NCBI GenBank assembly: GCA_031266075.1
Contig: JAISBS010000017.1
Coordinates: forward strand, 1 to 38,076
Source: Treponema sp.
GTDB taxonomy: Bacteria > Spirochaetota > Spirochaetia > Treponematales > Breznakiellaceae
Length of the DNA: 38,076 bases
Reading direction: 5' to 3'
Every line of letters starts with the position of its first letter. Within the stretch, counting starts at the first letter, position 1. The notes below the pieces were generated by a model. It saw only the letters and a list, made by a program, of their open reading frames with translations. It was not told the DNA's origin and ran no database searches. Below are positions 8,228-16,262 of this stretch, in pieces. The position numbers and the translations under genes are program-made.

Positions 8228-8626
8228 ATGGAAAAAAGCGCCGGCAAAAAAAAGTCCGCCGCCCCCAAAAGGGCCGCCAGTTCTTCCGGTATTTCCGGTT
8301 CAAAAACACGCGCCGCCAAACCGGCGTCCGCCCCCAAAAAGTCCGCCGCCCCCAGAGCCCCGGCAAAAAAGGCTCCGGCAACGGAAACCGCGAAAAAATC
8401 CGGGGCTTCCAGGAATTCCCCGACAAAACCAAAATCCGCCGGACTGAAAGCCAAGACCCCGGCGAAAAAACCCCGCGCTTCCCCAGCTCCCTTGGGGAAA
8501 GGGGCCGCCCAAAAACCCGCCGCCCCGGCGTCTCTCGCCGTTTCGGGGAGAAAATGCCCCGAAAAGCCGGTGGCTCTTATTTCCCCCGCCGTTCACCGGC
8601 GGCCCCTTATCAATTATTCTAAATAG
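8228..8626 (+). CDS. Histone H1-like Lys/Ala/Pro-rich DNA-binding protein
   Basis: The 132-residue protein is almost wholly Lys, Ala, Pro and Ser with repeated KKSAAP, PAKKAP and TPAKKP units, like the C-terminal tail of eukaryotic H1 and bacterial H1 mimics (Hc1/AlgP type). Such proteins bind DNA through charge and condense it. No folded domain is evident. AAGGAG lies 11 bases before ATG. The gene is alone, with a terminator on either side, just upstream of the first flagellin gene. Low-complexity sequence means family membership cannot be proven from composition. Confidence 0.75.
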   Translation: MEKSAGKKKSAAPKRAASSSGISGSKTRAAKPASAPKKSAAPRAPAKKAPATETAKKSGASRNSPTKPKSAGLKAKTPAKKPRASPAPLGKGAAQKPAAPASLAVSGRKCPEKPVALISPAVHRRPLINYSK

Positions 8627-8657
8627 CCCCCCGGCCCCCGTTCCTCCGGGGGCTTTT
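8625..8657 (+). terminator. Rho-independent terminator after the H1-like gene
   Basis: AGCCCCCCGG (8625-8634) pairs with CCGGGGGCT (8646-8654) with one bulged C, followed by a T run to 8657. Confidence 0.75.
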
Positions 8658-8660
8658 GGA

Positions 8661-8694
8661 ACCCTCTGAAAATTTCAGTTTTCCGAGGGTTTTT
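8661..8694 (+). terminator. Second terminator-like hairpin before the flagellin promoter
   Basis: ACCCTC (8661-8666) pairs with GAGGGT (8685-8690) and is followed by TTTT. It stacks behind the preceding terminator and probably insulates the flagellin promoter from read-through. Confidence 0.55.
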
Positions 8695-8718
8695 CTCTCC
8701 TTATTTTTCAAAAAAAGC

Positions 8719-8746
8719 TCAAGTTTTATCCCCGATCTGCCGAAAA
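8719..8746 (+). promoter_or_regulatory. Sigma-28 (FliA) type promoter of the first flaB
   Basis: TCAAGTTT (8719-8726), a 12-base spacer and GCCGAAAA (8739-8746) resemble the FliA consensus TAAAGTTT-N11-GCCGATAA. It lies downstream of two terminators and about 110 bases upstream of the flaB start, leaving a leader of roughly that length. Confidence 0.7.
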
Positions 8747-8856
8747 GGGAAATGGTTAGGCGTATTCCGGGAAACGGAAATTCCGCGGTTTTCCGTTTTC
8801 GGGTAGGCCTGGCCGCCACAGGGGCACGGATGCTCCTGGACTCTATCATCACGGAG

Positions 8857-8872
8857 GATGATCATGATCATC
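8857..8872 (+). promoter_or_regulatory. Palindrome across the flaB start codon, with possible CsrA site
   Basis: GATGATCATGATCATC (8857-8872) is a perfect 16-base palindrome spanning the flaB start codon at 8864-8866 and overlapping the end of the GGAGG ribosome site (8853-8857). ACGGAGGATG resembles the A(N)GGA core bound by CsrA, and csrA/fliW lie in the same window. Folding would occlude initiation. This is inference from sequence. Confidence 0.45.
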
Positions 8873-9724
8873 AACCACAACCTGAGCGCGATGTTCGCTG
8901 ACAGGTCCCTCAAGGTTACCCAAAATAACCTTACCAAATCCATGGAGAAGCTCTCTTCGGGGCTTCGAATCACCCGTGCGGGAGACGACGCTTCCGGCCT
9001 TGCGGTTTCCGAAAAAATGCGGAGCCAAATCCGGGGCCTGAACCAGGCTTCCACCAACGCAGCCAACGGCATTTCTTTCATCCAGACCAGCGAAGGCTAC
9101 CTCCAGGAAAGCCAGGACATTATCCAGCGCCTTCGGGAACTGGCTGTCCAGGCGTCCAACGGCATCTACTCCGACGAAGACCGGATGCAGATCCAGGTAG
9201 AAGTTTCCCAGCTTGTGGACGAAGTTGACCGGATTGCCAGCCATGCCCAGTTTAACGGCATGAATATGCTGACCGGCCGCTTTGCCCGTCAAACCGGGGA
9301 AAATCTCATTACCGCGTCCATGTGGTTCCATATCGGCGCCAATATGGATCAGCGGGAACAGGTGTTCATCGGCACCATGACCAGCAAGGGACTGGGGATC
9401 CGCAACGTGGGGGACGATACCTTCATCTCCCTGGAGACCCCCGAAGAAGCCAACCGGTCTATCGGCACCCTGGATACGGCCCTGAAAAAGATCAACAAAC
9501 AGCGGGCCGACCTGGGAGCCTACCAGAACCGGCTGGAGCACGCAGTCAACGGCCTTGACGTGGGCGCCGAAAACCTCCAGGCTTCGGAATCCCGGATCCG
9601 GGACACCAATATGGCCAATCAGATGGTGGTCTATACCCGGGATCAGATTCTCGCCCAGTCGGGAACCGCTATGCTGGCCCAGGCAAACCAGCGGACCACT
9701 TCGGTCTTGCAGCTTCTTCAATAG
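8864..9724 (+). CDS. flaB: Periplasmic flagellar filament core protein FlaB (first copy)
   Basis: The 286-residue flagellin has the conserved D0/D1 ends (start [16 protein letters not shown], then [22 protein letters not shown]-terminal [13 protein letters not shown], ending VLQLLQ) and a short central part, as in spirochetal FlaB, which forms the core of the periplasmic flagellum. GGAGG at 8853-8857 with 6-base spacing fixes the start at ATG 8864 rather than the in-frame ATG at 8858. The central [20 protein letters not shown] stretch differs from the second copy and resembles a FlaB subtype with a longer insert. It is preceded by a sigma-28-like promoter and followed by hairpins, so it may be transcribed on its own. 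Confidence 0.95.
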   Translation: MIINHNLSAMFADRSLKVTQNNLTKSMEKLSSGLRITRAGDDASGLAVSEKMRSQIRGLNQASTNAANGISFIQTSEGYLQESQDIIQRLRELAVQASNGIYSDEDRMQIQVEVSQLVDEVDRIASHAQFNGMNMLTGRFARQTGENLITASMWFHIGANMDQREQVFIGTMTSKGLGIRNVGDDTFISLETPEEANRSIGTLDTALKKINKQRADLGAYQNRLEHAVNGLDVGAENLQASESRIRDTNMANQMVVYTRDQILAQSGTAMLAQANQRTTSVLQLLQ

Positions 9725-9743
9725 TGTAGTATCATAGTATAGA

Positions 9744-9815
9744 GGGGGAGTTTCTTCGGGGACTCTCCCGGCTATACTGGCCGAAAAAAGGCCTGGTCTT
9801 CAGGGATCCCAGGCC
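9744..9815 (+). terminator. Two tandem hairpins after the first flaB
   Basis: The first hairpin (9744-9769) has an 11-pair stem, including G-T pairs, closed by a TTCG tetraloop. The second pairs GGCCTGG (9790-9796) with CCAGGCC (9809-9815). Neither is followed by a strong T run, so they may stabilise the flagellin mRNA 3' end as much as terminate it. Confidence 0.5.
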
Positions 9816-10055
9816 GGTGTTCTTTGACAAAAACCTTCCGTTGATGCGTTCTGGTGAAATACCGGAACGCCCGGTACGGCGGTTCGGAACGTTCATTCAT
9901 ACCGGGGACGGTTTTTCCTCCCCCATGAATGGCCGTTTCGTGCCGTTTTAGCTGTTTCCGGGGGCGGCGGCGCGAAACCGTCCCCGGGGTGGCTATTCGT
10001 CCGGTACGGTCCCGACCAGGGATGGCCGGGGCAAATCGACACATGGAGGGTTATT
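9816..10055 (+). promoter_or_regulatory. Structured leader region of the second flaB
   Basis: The 331 bases between the flaB genes contain no credible gene. Besides the hairpins at 9744-9815, CCGGGGACGGTTT (9902-9914) and AAACCGTCCCCGG (9975-9987) form a perfect 13-bp long-range stem around 60 bases. CCGGTACGG occurs on both sides of it, at 9870-9878 and 10001-10009. ACATGGAGGG just before the start contains a GGA suited to CsrA. I found no convincing sigma-28 or sigma-70 promoter here. Confidence 0.5.
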
Positions 10056-10910
10056 ATGATAATTAATCACAACATGAGCGCGCTCTACGCCAACCGGGAA
10101 CTGGGAGTTACCCAGACCGACGTGGCGAAGAGCATTGAAAAGCTCAGCTCCGGCCTGCGGATCAACCGCGCCGGGGATGATGCTTCCGGGCTGGCGGTCT
10201 CCGAAAAAATGCGGAGCCAGATCCGGGGTCTGAATCAGGCCGAGCGGAACATTCAGAACGGCGTGTCTTTTATCCAGGCCACTGAGGGCTACCTTCAGGA
10301 AACCCAGGATATTCTGCACCGCCTTCGGGAACTCTCGGTTCAGTCCGCCAACGGGATTTATTCCGATGAGGACCGGATGCAGATCCAGGTGGAAGTTTCC
10401 CAGTTAGTTGATGAAGTCAACCGTATTGCGAGCCATGCTCAATTTAACGGGATGAATATGCTGACTGGCGCTTTCGCCCGGGATTCAGTGGTAGGCCGGA
10501 TAATGCAGCTCCAGGTCGGGGCCAACATGGATCAGAACGAACAGATCTTTGTGGGTACCATGACCGCCGCCGCCCTCGGCCTGCAGAACGCTCAAGGCGA
10601 ACTGGGTACTGTTTCCATCGCCACTCCTGAAGAAGCGAACATGAGCATCGGCGCGGTCGATACGGCCTTAAAGGCGGTGTCCAAGCAACGGGCCGACCTG
10701 GGCGCGTATCAGAACCGGTTTGAAATGGCCGCCGAAGGCGTCGCCATTGCCGCCGAGAACCTTCAGGCTGCCGAATCCCGGATTCGGGATGCGGATATGG
10801 CGTCGGAGATGGTAGATTTCACCAAAGACACCATTCTGTCCCAGGCGGGAACCGCCATGCTGGCCCAGGCCAATGTGCGGACCCAATCGGTACTTCAGCT
10901 CCTTGGTTAA
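10056..10910 (+). CDS. flaB: Periplasmic flagellar filament core protein FlaB (second copy)
   Basis: The 284-residue flagellin is a close paralogue of the preceding one, sharing the N-terminal motif [20 protein letters not shown], the segment [20 protein letters not shown] and the C-terminal [16 protein letters not shown]. The middle ([20 protein letters not shown]) lacks the TASMWFHIG insert of the first copy, so the two are distinct core subunits rather than a recent duplication. GGAGGG lies 5 bases before ATG. The leader is long and structured. A strong terminator follows at 10979. Confidence 0.95.
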   Translation: MIINHNMSALYANRELGVTQTDVAKSIEKLSSGLRINRAGDDASGLAVSEKMRSQIRGLNQAERNIQNGVSFIQATEGYLQETQDILHRLRELSVQSANGIYSDEDRMQIQVEVSQLVDEVNRIASHAQFNGMNMLTGAFARDSVVGRIMQLQVGANMDQNEQIFVGTMTAAALGLQNAQGELGTVSIATPEEANMSIGAVDTALKAVSKQRADLGAYQNRFEMAAEGVAIAAENLQAAESRIRDADMASEMVDFTKDTILSQAGTAMLAQANVRTQSVLQLLG

Positions 10911-10978
10911 AAAAGACCGGGACAGCCTGTTTTTTCATGTGTTTTAAGAGGCCGCTGGACGTCGTCTTTTGAAACGCA

Positions 10979-11016
10979 GGGATGGGGAAGATCGCGCCCT
11001 TCTCCGTCCCTTTTTT
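10979..11016 (+). terminator. Strong rho-independent terminator after the second flaB
   Basis: GGGATGGGGAA (10979-10989) pairs with TTCTCCGTCCC (11000-11010) over 11 positions with two G-T pairs, followed by six T (11011-11016). Downstream flaG and fliD therefore need read-through or their own promoter. Confidence 0.75.
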
Positions 11017-11059
11017 CGTTATTTCCGGTTCCGGCCATGGATGGGTGGAACCGCCGCGG

Positions 11060-11084
11060 GTCCGGATTTTTCCGGATCCCAGTA
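11060..11084 (+). promoter_or_regulatory. Hairpin just upstream of the flaG ribosome site
   Basis: GGTCCGGA and TCCGGATCC form a stem of about nine pairs around a T loop, ending about 5 bases before the GGGAGG of flaG. It may limit flaG-fliD translation. Confidence 0.35.
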
Positions 11085-11099
11085 CAGGGAGGTACTACC

Positions 11100-11498
11100 A
11101 TGGGTATACCAATCACAGCTATGGGAAACCGGGTCAGTCTGGTTCCCCAGCAGGAATTTCCCCAGGACAGGACTGCCATACGCCTGCAACAGGCCCGGGC
11201 CGCGGAGAACAGAGCCGCCGCCTTTGAAAAATTTGAATCATCCCTGCCGGGAAACCGGGAGGCCGCGGGTAAAAATCCGCAGATCCTCAGAGCCGTTACT
11301 CTGGAACTTGAGCAAATAAGCCTTGCCTTCAACAAACGTCTCAAGTTTGTGGTGGATCACGAGTCCAACGAAGTAACTGTCAAGGTCATTGACAGCGAAA
11401 CCGATAAGGTGATTAAGGTGCTGCCCCCGGAAGAATTGCAGCGCCTGCACAACAAGATCAAAGAAACTATCGGTTTTCTGTTCGATGAGCGTGTTTAG
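11100..11498 (+). CDS. flaG: FlaG family protein
   Basis: The 132-residue protein ends with the FlaG domain: LKFVVDHESNEVTVKVIDSETDKVIKV-type strands followed by LPPEELQRL, matching the family's hydrophobic strand, DxxTxevIRxIPpEE pattern. FlaG proteins modulate filament length and cap behaviour. GGGAGG lies 7 bases before ATG 11100; the frame is open further upstream, but that part crosses a hairpin and lacks resemblance. It is followed after 18 bases by fliD, the usual partner. Confidence 0.85.
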   Translation: MGIPITAMGNRVSLVPQQEFPQDRTAIRLQQARAAENRAAAFEKFESSLPGNREAAGKNPQILRAVTLELEQISLAFNKRLKFVVDHESNEVTVKVIDSETDKVIKVLPPEELQRLHNKIKETIGFLFDERV

Positions 11499-11516
11499 GC
11501 GGGTAAACCAGAAAAA

Positions 11517-13538
11517 ATGTCCGACATTTATGTACCGGGAGTAAAAAGCCGGTTTAATACCGAGAAACTCATTGAAGATCTGATGCAGATCGAACGGATT
11601 CCGAAAGAACGGACCGAAAGAAACATTGAGAATCTGGAAACCGAAAAAGGCTACTGGCAGGAAGTCGGACGCCGGGTTAATTCCCTGCGGGACAGCGCGC
11701 GGCTCCTTTTTTCCTTTCAAAACCCCTTCAACGACCGGATTGCCGCCTCCTCCGATGAATCGGTCATCACCGGTTCCGCCACCCGGGAAGCGGTGGAGCA
11801 GGAATACCGCTTTACGGTAAAGCAGGCGGCCCAGGCGGATCGCTTCCTCTCCCCCCCCCTGAACGATTCGTTTCGGGTAGAGGGCGGAACCTATACCTTT
11901 ACCGTGGGAGAGGACGAAATATCTTTCAATTTCCGGGGGGGAACCCTGCGGGAATTTGTGGAGGCCCTGAACCGCCGGGGCCGGGACAAGATCGCCGCCA
12001 GCCTGATCGCGGTGGAACGGAACGCCAAATCCCTCTTAATCGAATCCAAAGTTACCGGCGCGGAAAACCGCCTGGGCTTTTCCGGGGACGCGGAACAGCT
12101 GGCGATCCGGACGGGTATGGTAGAAAAGGTAAATACTTCCCGCCGGAACCTGAGCCTGGATTCCCAGAGCGTCAGAATCTCGGGCGGGGAAGTCCGGGCG
12201 GTGGATGAGACCCTGCTGGTAAAGGCCGGAGCCTCCGCGTCCATACCCTTCAATCCGCCGGCGGTATACGATCCGGCGCTGGTACTGCGGCTGGAAACCT
12301 CCACCCGCCTGATAAGTGACGAAGACCGGGCCGCGGCAGAGCCGCCGGCGGGGCCTTCGGTTTCTTCCGCCGGATCAATCTCTTTCGGCGGCATTCTGAT
12401 TGAAAATGATCCCTCCCAAACGCCCCTGCCCCAGTGGACGCCCCCGCCGATTCCTCCCCGGCATGACAACCTGGGGGTCCTGTCCCTGACTTTCTCCGAC
12501 GGCACCCGCGTTTTCCTGCCCCCCATAACGGATTCGCCGGATTTTCAGTCCCGGGAGTACCGGCTGGCGGACCTGGCCGAGGGGAAAACCATCGCGGCGG
12601 TCAATCTGGAAAACAACAACACCCACCGGGATGTTTCGCTCCGCAATATTACGCTGCTTGATCCTGACGCCCAGGGGGGCTTTAAACCCGTGAACGCGGT
12701 TTCCACCGCCCAGGACGCTATTATCACCATGGAGGGCATTGAAATCCGGCGTCCGGTAAACAATATTGACGACCTCATCCCCGGCGTTACCCTGACCGTG
12801 AAAGGGGTTTCCGACCGTCCGGTAACGCTGGGGATACAGCCCGACCGGGAAGGGGTCAAGGACGCCATCATATCTCTGGCGGGCAACTACAACCGCCTTA
12901 TGGCGGAGATTAATGTGTTGACCCGGAACGACAGCCGGGTTATCGAAGAACTTACCTATCTTTCCGCCGATGAACGGGAAGAAATGACAAAGCGGCTGGG
13001 GACCTTTTCCGGGGACTCGACCCTTAACCAGTTCAAAAACACCCTCCAGCGGGCGGCCTCCAGCCCCTACCCTACTTCCGCGGAACGGGAACTGGCCCTG
13101 CTGGCCCAGATTGGCGTGGGCACCGATGTCAGGCGATCCGGCGGCGGCACCTACGATCCCTCCCGTCTGCGGGGCTACCTGGAAATTGACGAAAAGGCCC
13201 TGGACGCGGCGCTGGCCGCGAAACTCCCCGCGATACAGCAGCTCTTCGGCTCCGACTCCAACGGAGACCTGATTATTGATTCCGGCATTGCCTATATGGT
13301 GGACAGCCTGTCCCGGCCCTTTGTGGAAAGCGGCGGCTTTATTTCCCTGAAAACCGGAACCATAGATTCCCGGATCAGCCAGGATCAGCGGCGGATCGCT
13401 ACCATGGAACGGCAGCTGGCGGCGAAAGAAGCGGCCCTGAAAATTCAGTACGGCCAGATGGAAGGGGCCTATAACCGGATGGAACAGATGTCCTCCTCCC
13501 TCGATAATTTTGTTCAGCAAAACAACAATAACAGGTGA
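11517..13538 (+). CDS. fliD: Flagellar filament cap protein FliD
   Basis: The 673-residue protein has the FliD N-terminal domain (MSDIYVPGVKSRFNTEKLIEDLM, shown here only as its start at residues 1-20 or so, then ATREAVEQEYRFTVKQ) and C-terminal domain with coiled coil (RISQDQRRIATMERQLAAKE). It ends in a Gln/Asn-rich tail. FliD forms the pentameric cap on which flagellin polymerises. Residues 580-588 read DSNGDLIID, a calcium-loop-like pattern before the conserved DSGIAY. A Pro-rich stretch lies near residues 265-315. The ribosome site before ATG 11517 is weak, suggesting coupling to flaG. Confidence 0.93.
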   Translation: MSDIYVPGVKSRFNTEKLIEDLMQIERIPKERTERNIENLETEKGYWQEVGRRVNSLRDSARLLFSFQNPFNDRIAASSDESVITGSATREAVEQEYRFTVKQAAQADRFLSPPLNDSFRVEGGTYTFTVGEDEISFNFRGGTLREFVEALNRRGRDKIAASLIAVERNAKSLLIESKVTGAENRLGFSGDAEQLAIRTGMVEKVNTSRRNLSLDSQSVRISGGEVRAVDETLLVKAGASASIPFNPPAVYDPALVLRLETSTRLISDEDRAAAEPPAGPSVSSAGSISFGGILIENDPSQTPLPQWTPPPIPPRHDNLGVLSLTFSDGTRVFLPPITDSPDFQSREYRLADLAEGKTIAAVNLENNNTHRDVSLRNITLLDPDAQGGFKPVNAVSTAQDAIITMEGIEIRRPVNNIDDLIPGVTLTVKGVSDRPVTLGIQPDREGVKDAIISLAGNYNRLMAEINVLTRNDSRVIEELTYLSADEREEMTKRLGTFSGDSTLNQFKNTLQRAASSPYPTSAERELALLAQIGVGTDVRRSGGGTYDPSRLRGYLEIDEKALDAALAAKLPAIQQLFGSDSNGDLIIDSGIAYMVDSLSRPFVESGGFISLKTGTIDSRISQDQRRIATMERQLAAKEAALKIQYGQMEGAYNRMEQMSSSLDNFVQQNNNNR

Positions 13539-13541
13539 GAT

Positions 13542-14381
13542 ATGAATATAACCATTAACGGAAATCCGGCGGACATAACCCTTGAATCGGAACAATATGT
13601 GGGCGACGTGCTGGCGGGTCTGGACGGCTGGCTCACCGGCTCCGGGCACCGCCTGAGCGGTCTGGAGATAGACGGCGAAACCGCGGATTCCGGTTCCCTG
13701 GAAACGCTTTTTGACCGGGAGCTTGCCGGTATTCATTGCCTTGACATCAGGACCAGTTCCCTCCTGGAACTGACGGCGGAAGCCCTGATCCATACCCGCG
13801 AAGACAGCAAGGGCTATGAACACGCGGACTTTGAAGAAAAACAGGCCCTCGCCGGCAGGTGGCTGCAGAGCCCCGCGGCCCTTTTTCTGGCGGGCCAAAA
13901 CCCGGATCTTTACCAATGGGCGGAAAAAACTTTTTCCGGCGAAGGAATCAGCGCCGGGGAACTCCGGCTGCTGATTGATGAACGGCTGCGGGAACTGACA
14001 GACCCCCTGGGGGAACTGAACCGGGCGGAACCCCTGATCGACGGCCTGGTCCGCCGGCTTGAAGACCTGCCGCTGGATATTCAAACCGGAAAAGACGGAC
14101 GGGCGGTGGAAACCATCGAGATTTTTTCCGGACTTTCGGGTAAAATTTTCCGGGTCTTTGCCATTCTCAAGGCCGGGGGGCTTGATGCAAGCGCCCTGAA
14201 GGTCGATGATATTTCCATACAGGCGTTTATTGAAGAATTCGACGCGATACTGCGGGAGCTTCTGGCTGCCTATGAAACCAAAGACGCGGTGCTGGTGGGG
14301 GATCTGGCGGAATACGAACTGGCCCCCCGGCTCCGCAAACTCTACGCCGTGATCAAAGGTCCCGCGATTTCGCCGGTCTAG
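13542..14381 (+). CDS. Hypothetical protein between fliD and the PilZ gene
   Basis: The 279-residue protein starts three bases after fliD, with AGGTGAG as ribosome site. It begins with a small beta-rich segment (MNITINGNPADITLESEQYV) and is then mainly acidic helices. There is no signal peptide or membrane segment. I do not recognise a family. Its helical, acidic character and place directly after fliD would fit an export chaperone or filament assembly factor, in the slot fliS occupies in other bacteria, but it does not look like FliS by sequence. Confidence 0.7.
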   Translation: MNITINGNPADITLESEQYVGDVLAGLDGWLTGSGHRLSGLEIDGETADSGSLETLFDRELAGIHCLDIRTSSLLELTAEALIHTREDSKGYEHADFEEKQALAGRWLQSPAALFLAGQNPDLYQWAEKTFSGEGISAGELRLLIDERLRELTDPLGELNRAEPLIDGLVRRLEDLPLDIQTGKDGRAVETIEIFSGLSGKIFRVFAILKAGGLDASALKVDDISIQAFIEEFDAILRELLAAYETKDAVLVGDLAEYELAPRLRKLYAVIKGPAISPV

Positions 14382-14389
14382 GAGGAAAC

Positions 14390-15526
14390 ATGGAGTTCTC
14401 CGGGGGAATGTTGGCGCGCTGGTATCCGCTTCAAGTCGTTTTACAGGACTTTAGCAAACAGACAAATCTCAAAGACGTGCTTGTTTTTATCATCGGCGTG
14501 GGTGTTTTTATCCTGATTCTGGTTGTGGTGAATTTCATCAAAAAACGGTACAACCCCCCGGCCCTGAGCGGGGGCGGCGGGAGCATCGGCGCGTCGGCGG
14601 GCCGGCATTTTTCCACCTTTACCCTGCGCCGGATCGCCAATAACGCCGGGTTAAACCGGGATCAGGCGAAGATGCTTGAGTTTGTCCTGCGGAATGACAG
14701 CGTGATGGATGTGGAGCGGTCGATCAACTCCGCCGCCCTTTTGGACCGGCACTTTAAACGGAGCTACCGGATCATCGAACGGGGCGCCAATACCGAAGAA
14801 GAGGCCCAGGAACGGCTGGCCCTGCTCTTTTCCACCCGGAACCTTCTGGATGCCGCGGCGGGTGGCGGCGGGGGCGTCAGTTCCACCCGGCAGATTCCGG
14901 AAAAATCCGCTGCGGTGCTTACCATCAACCAGGAAAGCTATCCGGTAAAAGTTGTATCCTCAAAGGGCGATCACCTGGTGGTGGAAAACCCGCAAAACGC
15001 CCTGGGAACACCTATCCGGCTTACCCGGGGGGGAAAGGCGGTTATTTCGTTTTTCACCCGGTCCAGCAAGGGTTTTTCTTTTGAGACCCGGGTTCTGGGG
15101 ATCGCCGATTCTCCCGACGGACGGGTTCTCCAGCTTGTTCATTCCAACCAGGTGAAGCGGCTCGCCCAGCGGCGGTTCCGGCGGCGGCAGGTGGTTATCA
15201 GCGCCAGTTATTTCTTTGTCCGCCTGGAGGAAACGGGCCGCCGGAAAGAGAAAAAAATGGTGGTGGACAAGCGCCGCCTGGCGGGAAACATTATGGACAT
15301 ATCCATCGGCGGCTGTTCAATCAAAACAAACGTCAATGTACCTTCGGGAACGAGGTTAAAAATAGAATTTATCAGCACAAACAATGTCAACGTGGCGGTT
15401 CTGGGTCAGGTGCTGCGGACCAACAGATCGGGGGCAAGTACCATCATGCACATCAAATTTCTGAAAGTCCCCCGGAAATCCATGAATGCCATCAATGCGC
15501 TGGTTTTTGAATATGCGGATCAATGA
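14390..15526 (+). CDS. Membrane-anchored PilZ-domain protein (c-di-GMP receptor)
   Basis: The 378-residue protein has one membrane segment (about residues 30-50), a Gly-rich linker, a helical region (75-150), a second Gly-rich linker, a YcgR-N-like beta domain (175-255) and a PilZ domain (258-375). The PilZ signature is intact: RRFRRRQ at 261-267 supplies the RxxxR arginines and DISIGG at 303-308 the DxSxxG. It should bind c-di-GMP at the inner membrane, and its place in the filament cluster suggests control of flagellar motility. AGGAGG lies four bases before ATG. Confidence 0.85.
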   Translation: MEFSGGMLARWYPLQVVLQDFSKQTNLKDVLVFIIGVGVFILILVVVNFIKKRYNPPALSGGGGSIGASAGRHFSTFTLRRIANNAGLNRDQAKMLEFVLRNDSVMDVERSINSAALLDRHFKRSYRIIERGANTEEEAQERLALLFSTRNLLDAAAGGGGGVSSTRQIPEKSAAVLTINQESYPVKVVSSKGDHLVVENPQNALGTPIRLTRGGKAVISFFTRSSKGFSFETRVLGIADSPDGRVLQLVHSNQVKRLAQRRFRRRQVVISASYFFVRLEETGRRKEKKMVVDKRRLAGNIMDISIGGCSIKTNVNVPSGTRLKIEFISTNNVNVAVLGQVLRTNRSGASTIMHIKFLKVPRKSMNAINALVFEYADQ

Positions 15527-15562
15527 ATAGACTGCTATGCTTATCAAGGCGGGTATGTGTCC

Positions 15563-15826
15563 ATGAAGGTACTGGCGATTAACAATATTGTCCGAAAAGA
15601 CGTCCCCATTTATTACCGGCGGCTTTTTACAGGCATCGTGGTTTTGGAGCTGATGAAAGACTCCGTAGAACGGCGGATCGATTTTTCCATTGAAAACAAA
15701 CCCACGGGGGCCAAAGAAATGTCCGTCACCTTTCTGGATACGGTGGATTATCCCCTGATCCCCCTGACCCGGGAAGTAAAAAAATTTATCGATCATCTTG
15801 ATGTCAACGGCGGACTCCCCTCTTGA
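15563..15826 (+). CDS. Small conserved-looking hypothetical protein, 87 residues
   Basis: The protein starts MKVLAINNIVRKDVP and ends in the first part of tsaE, overlapping it by 26 bases. AAGGCGGG ends nine bases before ATG 15563, favouring this over the in-frame GTG at 15557. It is a mixed alpha/beta protein without membrane segments. I do not recognise a family. The overlap shows co-translation with tsaE, and the gene sits between the c-di-GMP receptor and the t6A genes. Confidence 0.7.
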   Translation: MKVLAINNIVRKDVPIYYRRLFTGIVVLELMKDSVERRIDFSIENKPTGAKEMSVTFLDTVDYPLIPLTREVKKFIDHLDVNGGLPS

Positions 15827-16262
15827 ATTTTCTTCCGGTTCCCCGGAAGAAACCATGGCGCTGGGGGAACGGATAGGCCGCTCCCTGCGCCCCGGCGCGG
15901 TGCTTGCCCTGAAGGGCGGGCTGGGGGCGGGAAAAACCTGCCTTGCCAAGGGCATCGCCCGGGGACTGGGGGTGGAAGAAACCGTAACCAGCCCCACCTA
16001 TACGATCATTGCCGAATACCGGGGCCGCGCTCCCCTGTACCATATTGACGCCTACCGCCTTGCGGGGGACAGGGATTTTGAAAGCCTGGGGGGGCCGGAA
16101 CTGCTGGACGGCCAGGGGGTTGCGATCATTGAATGGAGCGAACGGATTCCCCAATCCCTCCCCCCGAAGCATATCGGCATTGAAATTATCATCGGAAACG
16201 ATCAGCGGCGGATGTTTCGGATTTCCGGGCTCCATGGGGCGGAAAGGGCGGATTTAACGTGA
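15801..16262 (+). CDS. tsaE: tRNA t6A biosynthesis ATPase TsaE
   Basis: TsaE is the ATPase that supports the TsaB-TsaD complex in making threonylcarbamoyladenosine at position 37 of ANN-decoding tRNAs. Seen here are the P-loop GGLGAGKT, SPTYTI, YHIDAYRL and the C-terminal EWSER, all family hallmarks, in a protein of 153 residues, the usual size. ATG 15801 lies inside the preceding gene. The stop overlaps the GTG start of tsaB (GTGA), so both are coupled. Confidence 0.93.
   Translation: MSTADSPLEFSSGSPEETMALGERIGRSLRPGAVLALKGGLGAGKTCLAKGIARGLGVEETVTSPTYTIIAEYRGRAPLYHIDAYRLAGDRDFESLGGPELLDGQGVAIIEWSERIPQSLPPKHIGIEIIIGNDQRRMFRISGLHGAERADLT

Noticed and set aside
8228-8626. Repeated units in the H1-like gene considered as a CRISPR or tandem repeat array
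   Set aside because: The repeats are short, irregular and codon-phased, explained by the Lys/Ala/Pro-rich protein.
9780-9787. GCCGAAAA considered as a sigma-28 -10 element for the second flaB
   Set aside because: No -35-like sequence at 11-12 bases; it lies within the hairpin cluster following the first flaB.
9824-9829. TTGACA considered as a -35 element for the second flaB
   Set aside because: No acceptable -10 at 16-18 bases downstream.
12375-14084. Open frame of 569 codons on the minus strand across fliD and the next gene
   Set aside because: It is antisense to clearly recognised fliD, has no family resemblance and reads as Gly/Pro/Arg-rich sequence typical of shadow frames in GC-rich DNA.
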